Origin: Quillaja saponaria
Lineage: Eukaryota; Streptophyta; Magnoliopsida; Fabales; Quillajaceae
Direction: 5' to 3'
DNA: 64,000 nt
Assembly: GCA_029379385.1 (NCBI GenBank)
Contig: CM055605.1
Coordinates: forward strand, 3,445,001 to 3,509,000
Shown: piece after piece, positions 60,051-64,000 of the stretch
How positions within the stretch are numbered: the stretch's first letter is position 1
Layout: the number at the start of each line of letters is the position of its first letter
Notes under the pieces: model-generated
The model's database searches: none
What the model saw: only the letters and a program-made list of their open reading frames with translations
Told to the model about the DNA's origin: nothing
Position numbers and translations under genes: made by a program

Positions 60051-62921
60051 CTTGTTATATAGTTTGTATGGACAAGCTTGAATCTTACATTAATTTTCAC
60101 GTGGTATACCTAGTTACCTATTAAAAATAATGACAACCACCTTCATCGAAATTTGTAAATACGACAGCAACTATTATGAATCACTGTCAACACCTGCCAA
60201 AGATGACGACAACCATTACAAATCACTGTCAACACCTTCAAAATTAGTAAGAAACAAACCAAGTGCATGAAATATAATTCTAATTTTTATATGATCTTTA
60301 AACTCAGTATAATTTTAACCAATTACAATACTAATAGATATAAAATTAGTTTGACAATTTTAATTTTAATTATTTCATGAATCCAAATGCAGGAGAGTAA
60401 TCATTTAATTTTAAAAGGGCAAACAGAAAGTGCTAACTAGGCAATCAAACGACAATTATTGCACCAAAATCACACCATCTAATTATATTTCAGGGCTTTA
60501 AAACGAGTTTGAACAGCCTGTTGCCTAACATCACAATATGCCATTCTCATTGGAAATGCATCATCTTCTACATCCCAATATGCCATCATCTTCTATATCC
60601 GAGAGGGTCTAGTTTCCTTTAAAAGGACAAATTCATGTACTCTTCCCAAAAAGTGTATCCAATAAAAAAATGATTTTATTCATTTGAGAAAGAAAACTTT
60701 TACAAATCCTTCTATCCTGATCCCACTCTCCATCTTCAAATTCTACTCATTCCAATTCAACATTTCCTTACTACATCTTATACTTCTATTTATATTATTA
60801 CTAGCCTCATCGCATTTTTTTTAGTTGAAGATTTGTGATATATTTTTTAAGATTCAAAAACACAGTTATCTATACTATTCTAAATGGGAGAGACCACTTA
60901 TGGTCTCTTAGCATACTCGCGCTTGCTCAGATATATTTTCTTCTTTAAAAAAAATGTATAAAATTCTTTTTGACCCATATTTCTGTACATGGTATCAATT
61001 TGTTCTCAAAGCATAAACCTTTAAAACGGTATGCCATTTAAGAAAGCACAACAATTGAAATGGGTAGTTCATATTTGTATCAGATCTATTCCCATGTTTC
61101 CGATCTTTCCATTTTTTTTACCCATTTCTTGGGGAAAGTTTCCCAACTATATTTGAAAATGGATAGCTATCCATAAGGATAAAGAAAGCCTTTTTGTAGT
61201 TCCACTTCTTGCTCTAAAAATGAAGAAAGATTGTTAGAAATCGTCATTAGGGTTTATCCAATTGCCAAGAAAGGCATGGGAGTCTTCGGCCATTGATTGG
61301 GCTGAGTTAAGTAATGATTGACTACCAAGTGATTTACAACTATTAGCGTGTAAAATTTTAGAGCCAATAAACACTTAATTGTTTTTATAGCAATGCACGT
61401 TACATGAGGAGCACGTGCATTACTATTTAGAATTTTACATACTAATAGAGAATGTGCGCAGGTGTGAAGAACCTATACCCTAAAGAGAATTATGCTCCAA
61501 GAAGGACTTGATACTTGGTACAGAAGTATGTACACGAAATAATTTTATACATTTCTCTTACAAAAAAAAAAAAAAAAGAATCTGAGCCACGCGCAAGAAT
61601 GTCAGTTTTCTACATTTTTCTTAAATTAAGTATTAAATTTTTTTTTATCAGAAAACAATTATAACTATAATTAGCATGTCTTATGAAATAATAAATGAGT
61701 GTATCAAAAATTAATTAAATATCAGTTAACAAATTAATATAATAAGATCTTTCGTGCACGTTATCATTTAATAAAAGGAAGATAAAATTAATGTAAAACT
61801 CACTTTTTATTATAACTTGTTACGTTTTCAACAATATTCACATTAAATTGTGGATTTTTAACGAAGAAAAAAAAAATATTAGATCTCAATCAAACAAAAC
61901 AAAAAGAATACTACAACAATGGAAAATGTATTAAAGTTTTGTTTGGTTGCAACTTGCAAGGAGTAAATACCGCAAATGATGTTTGAAAATGTAAATCTGG
62001 GCAACAGAGCCCTTCTCCCATTCACAAATATGCCAAACCCATAATAGATTTACACGTGTTACCAAACATGGAGTCATTTTTCGGGTTTGTTATAGTGATG
62101 AAGGATGAAGGAAACAGGGGATCAATCACTAAACAACTCTACTAAAATGGCTCCTATTTGGATAACAATTACGCCGCCAGACGTCTATCCATCCAAACAA
62201 CTCACCAATTCTCCTAGTCCCTCTTCTTCCTTTCTCTTTCTTCTTACTGACGTTGAAAGAATAAACAAATTCAGATTCATATTCTCCTAAGGACTTCCAA
62301 GAATCCTCTTTTGTCCATGCATTGCAGTGTAATACTTATTTCTGCTCTTTCTTTTCCATTCATTCTATTTTCGACCTTTATGTATGTTGGTTGCTTTTAC
62401 GCTTGATGCTGTTCAATTTTCTATCAATCTGTTTTTCTCTTTATCACATTTCTTTTACGATGCTTCATTTTAAAGTTGTTTTCTTTTTTTAAATAAAAAT
62501 AGTGATGATAATGTGCACTGTTAATTACAAAAATAGAAATTCATTTTATGATAGGATGGCTTGCATCATTTAATGAAGTAAACCATTCAAACATAAATAT
62601 TAAATAATTGTTATAACTCATAATTATGATTAGGGTAATGCATTTGTTTAACTTCAGAAATTCCATGTAGTAGTTGAGTGGCCTGTCAATATGAACATTT
62701 TAAATCATGCAAAACATATAGGAAACACATTTTCACAATTTAAAGTACTTACAAAAGACCCAATTGAGTAAAAGGAAAATAAAGAACTTCTTTTGTATCA
62801 ATCTCTAGGTGTCTCTTTCAGCTTGTTTGTATGTATAGAGAGAGAGGTTTGTAAGGTCATATTGTACTATTATAATTATATATTGCTTTCACTTGTAAGA
62901 ATTGATTGATAGGAAGCTCTC
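60051..62921. other. Intergenic, upstream of the nucleoside transporter
   Basis: A direct repeat of about 42 bp occurs at about 60155-60235 (ATCACTGTCAACACCT twice). Otherwise no gene is supported; the open frame at 62105-62290 has no recognised homology. The region before 62922 should contain the transporter promoter and leader. Confidence 0.4.
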
Positions 62922-64000
62922 ATGGCAACCATGGTTGCAAATGGTGCTGAACCAAATCTTGAGGTTCTGTTATCAGATTTATTACTTCTTGATTGAGTAA
63001 TTTAAGTAAATTTTTATAATGATTTGCATCCAATTGCAGGGAAAATATGCTGCAATGGTAGTCTGCTGGCTTCTTGGCAATGGGTGTCTATTTTCATGGA
63101 ACAGTATGCTTACCATAGAAGACTACTATGTTGACTTATTTCCTGTATGCATCCTTGTGTTGGTTTTATCAATGATGGCATTATAACTGTAGACTGAAGC
63201 ATTATATCTGTAATTCCATGTGTTGGTAATTATTCAAAGACTCCTGACCTGTAATTCTGGCAGCCTTTTGCCTTTGTTTATATTTGAACTTTCATCAAAA
63301 CAGTATAATTGTGTTACAGAGAGAAAAAAATGGCACTGGATTGTCTTAGTGATCAAGGTTTTCGGTTTTGTTTTCTCCTTCTGCAGCATTACCACCCGTC
63401 ACGGGTCCTTACTATTGTATATCAGCCCTTTGCGTTTGGGACACCTGGCAATATTAAAGTATAATGAGGCTAAACCCAACACTAGACGAAGAAATCTGTT
63501 TGGATATATCCTGTTTTTCCTAAGTTCCCTTATAGTAATAATTGTAAGTTATGTTGACATTTTTAACAGATTTTCATTGTATTTCTTAGACTGGTTAATT
63601 TCATTCCCCTTATCATTGTTGTGCCATAGTTGGATCTAGCAACATCTGGGGAAGGAGGTCTTGGAATATTTATTGGAATTTGTGCAATTAGTGGTGCCTT
63701 TGGAATTGCAGATGCTCATGTGCAGGGTGGAAAGGTTGGAGACCTGTCTTTCATGCGGCCTGAGTTCATTCACGTCAGTGTCTGTCATGGAGAACTATTA
63801 TATGTACAACACATTTTCGGCATAGGGAATTCATTAACTTAGATTTGAAGTTCTTATTTTCATCCTCCAGTCCTTCCTAGCTGGCTTGGCTGCATCAGGA
63901 GCAATTACATCTGCTTTGAGGCTAATTACAAAAGCAGCATTTGAGAATTCAAAGGATGGTCTCCTCAAAGGAGCCAGTATGTATATCACAATTAGTTGTT
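62922..64000 (+). CDS. Equilibrative nucleoside transporter (ENT3-like), 5' part, with a frameshift
   Basis: Exons seen: 62922-62963, 63040-63144, 63387-63543, 63630-63773 and 63871-63976; the gene runs off the window. The peptide matches plant ENT proteins (SLC29 family): GKYAAMVVCWLLGNG, FSWNSMLTIEDYY, HYHPSRVLTIVYQPFAFGT, RRRNLFGYILF, GIADAHVQGGKVGDLS and GLAASGAITSALRLITKAAF. ENTs are plasma-membrane or tonoplast carriers with 11 transmembrane helices that move nucleosides. In exon 3 the sequence has GGGACACCTGGCAATATT where the family needs GGG ACA CTG GCA; the extra C at about 63442-63443 shifts the frame (to a stop if read straight on), and exon 3 is 157 bp instead of 156. All other exons are open and splice in phase. 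It is either a recently broken gene or a base error in an intact one. The start ATG of MATMVANGAE is the only candidate close to exon 2. Confidence 0.85.

Overview
The window is nuclear DNA from a flowering plant, almost certainly a eudicot. It is AT-rich, its genes are split by short GT-AG introns, and it carries plant-only families (GH3, B-box, R2R3-MYB, G-type lectin receptor kinases, cyclin D6, chloroplast Rieske protein, plant-type aromatic amino acid decarboxylase). MITE-like and retroposon insertions fill the intergenic space. The species cannot be fixed from the sequence; a woody dicot would fit.

Layout. (1) 1-11 kb: a minus-strand tandem array of GH3 acyl-amido synthetase genes. It has three near-complete copies (A 1923-3969, B 5122-7201, C 8927-10963) and a terminal fragment (994-1283), with broken pieces of a KIC/PBP1-like EF-hand gene between them. 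Each large copy carries its own frame-disrupting lesion at a different place. (2) 11-15 kb: gene-free DNA with a MITE-like element and a 1-kb foldback element packed with AT-rich repeats. (3) 15.2-16.1 kb: a single-B-box protein gene. (4) 17.5-35.5 kb: a frataxin gene and a G-type lectin receptor kinase, followed by a tandem duplicate. The duplication boundaries can be read to the base (4-bp microhomology CAAT at 18559, 28563 and 35531). The second copy holds a truncated frataxin pseudogene and a second intact kinase. After duplication, copy 1 received a 3.9-kb LTR-type insertion with a 5-bp target duplication, and copy 2 received a SINE-like insertion with a 10-bp target duplication. Each copy supplies the empty site for the other. 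(5) 36.3-37.2 kb: an unrecognised plant membrane protein. (6) 42.2-43.2 kb: an R2R3-MYB of the MYB13/14/15 type. (7) 48.8-50.2 kb: a cyclin D6-like gene with six exons. (8) 53.8-56.7 kb: PETC, the Rieske protein of the chloroplast cytochrome b6f complex. Tail to tail with it is a tyrosine/DOPA decarboxylase-like gene with two opposite single-base frameshifts. (9) 59.5-60.05 kb: a hAT-type MITE with a perfect 8-bp target duplication. (10) 62.9 kb to the end: the 5' part of an equilibrative nucleoside transporter gene with a one-base frameshift in exon 3.

The genes do not form a pathway; this is an ordinary gene-poor plant region. I see no CRISPR array, tRNA or rRNA gene, and no convincing new multi-gene system. 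What stands out is the readable history of duplication and insertion. Several single-base lesions also occur in otherwise well-preserved genes; they could be real pseudogenisation or uncorrected sequencing errors, and the sequence alone does not decide.
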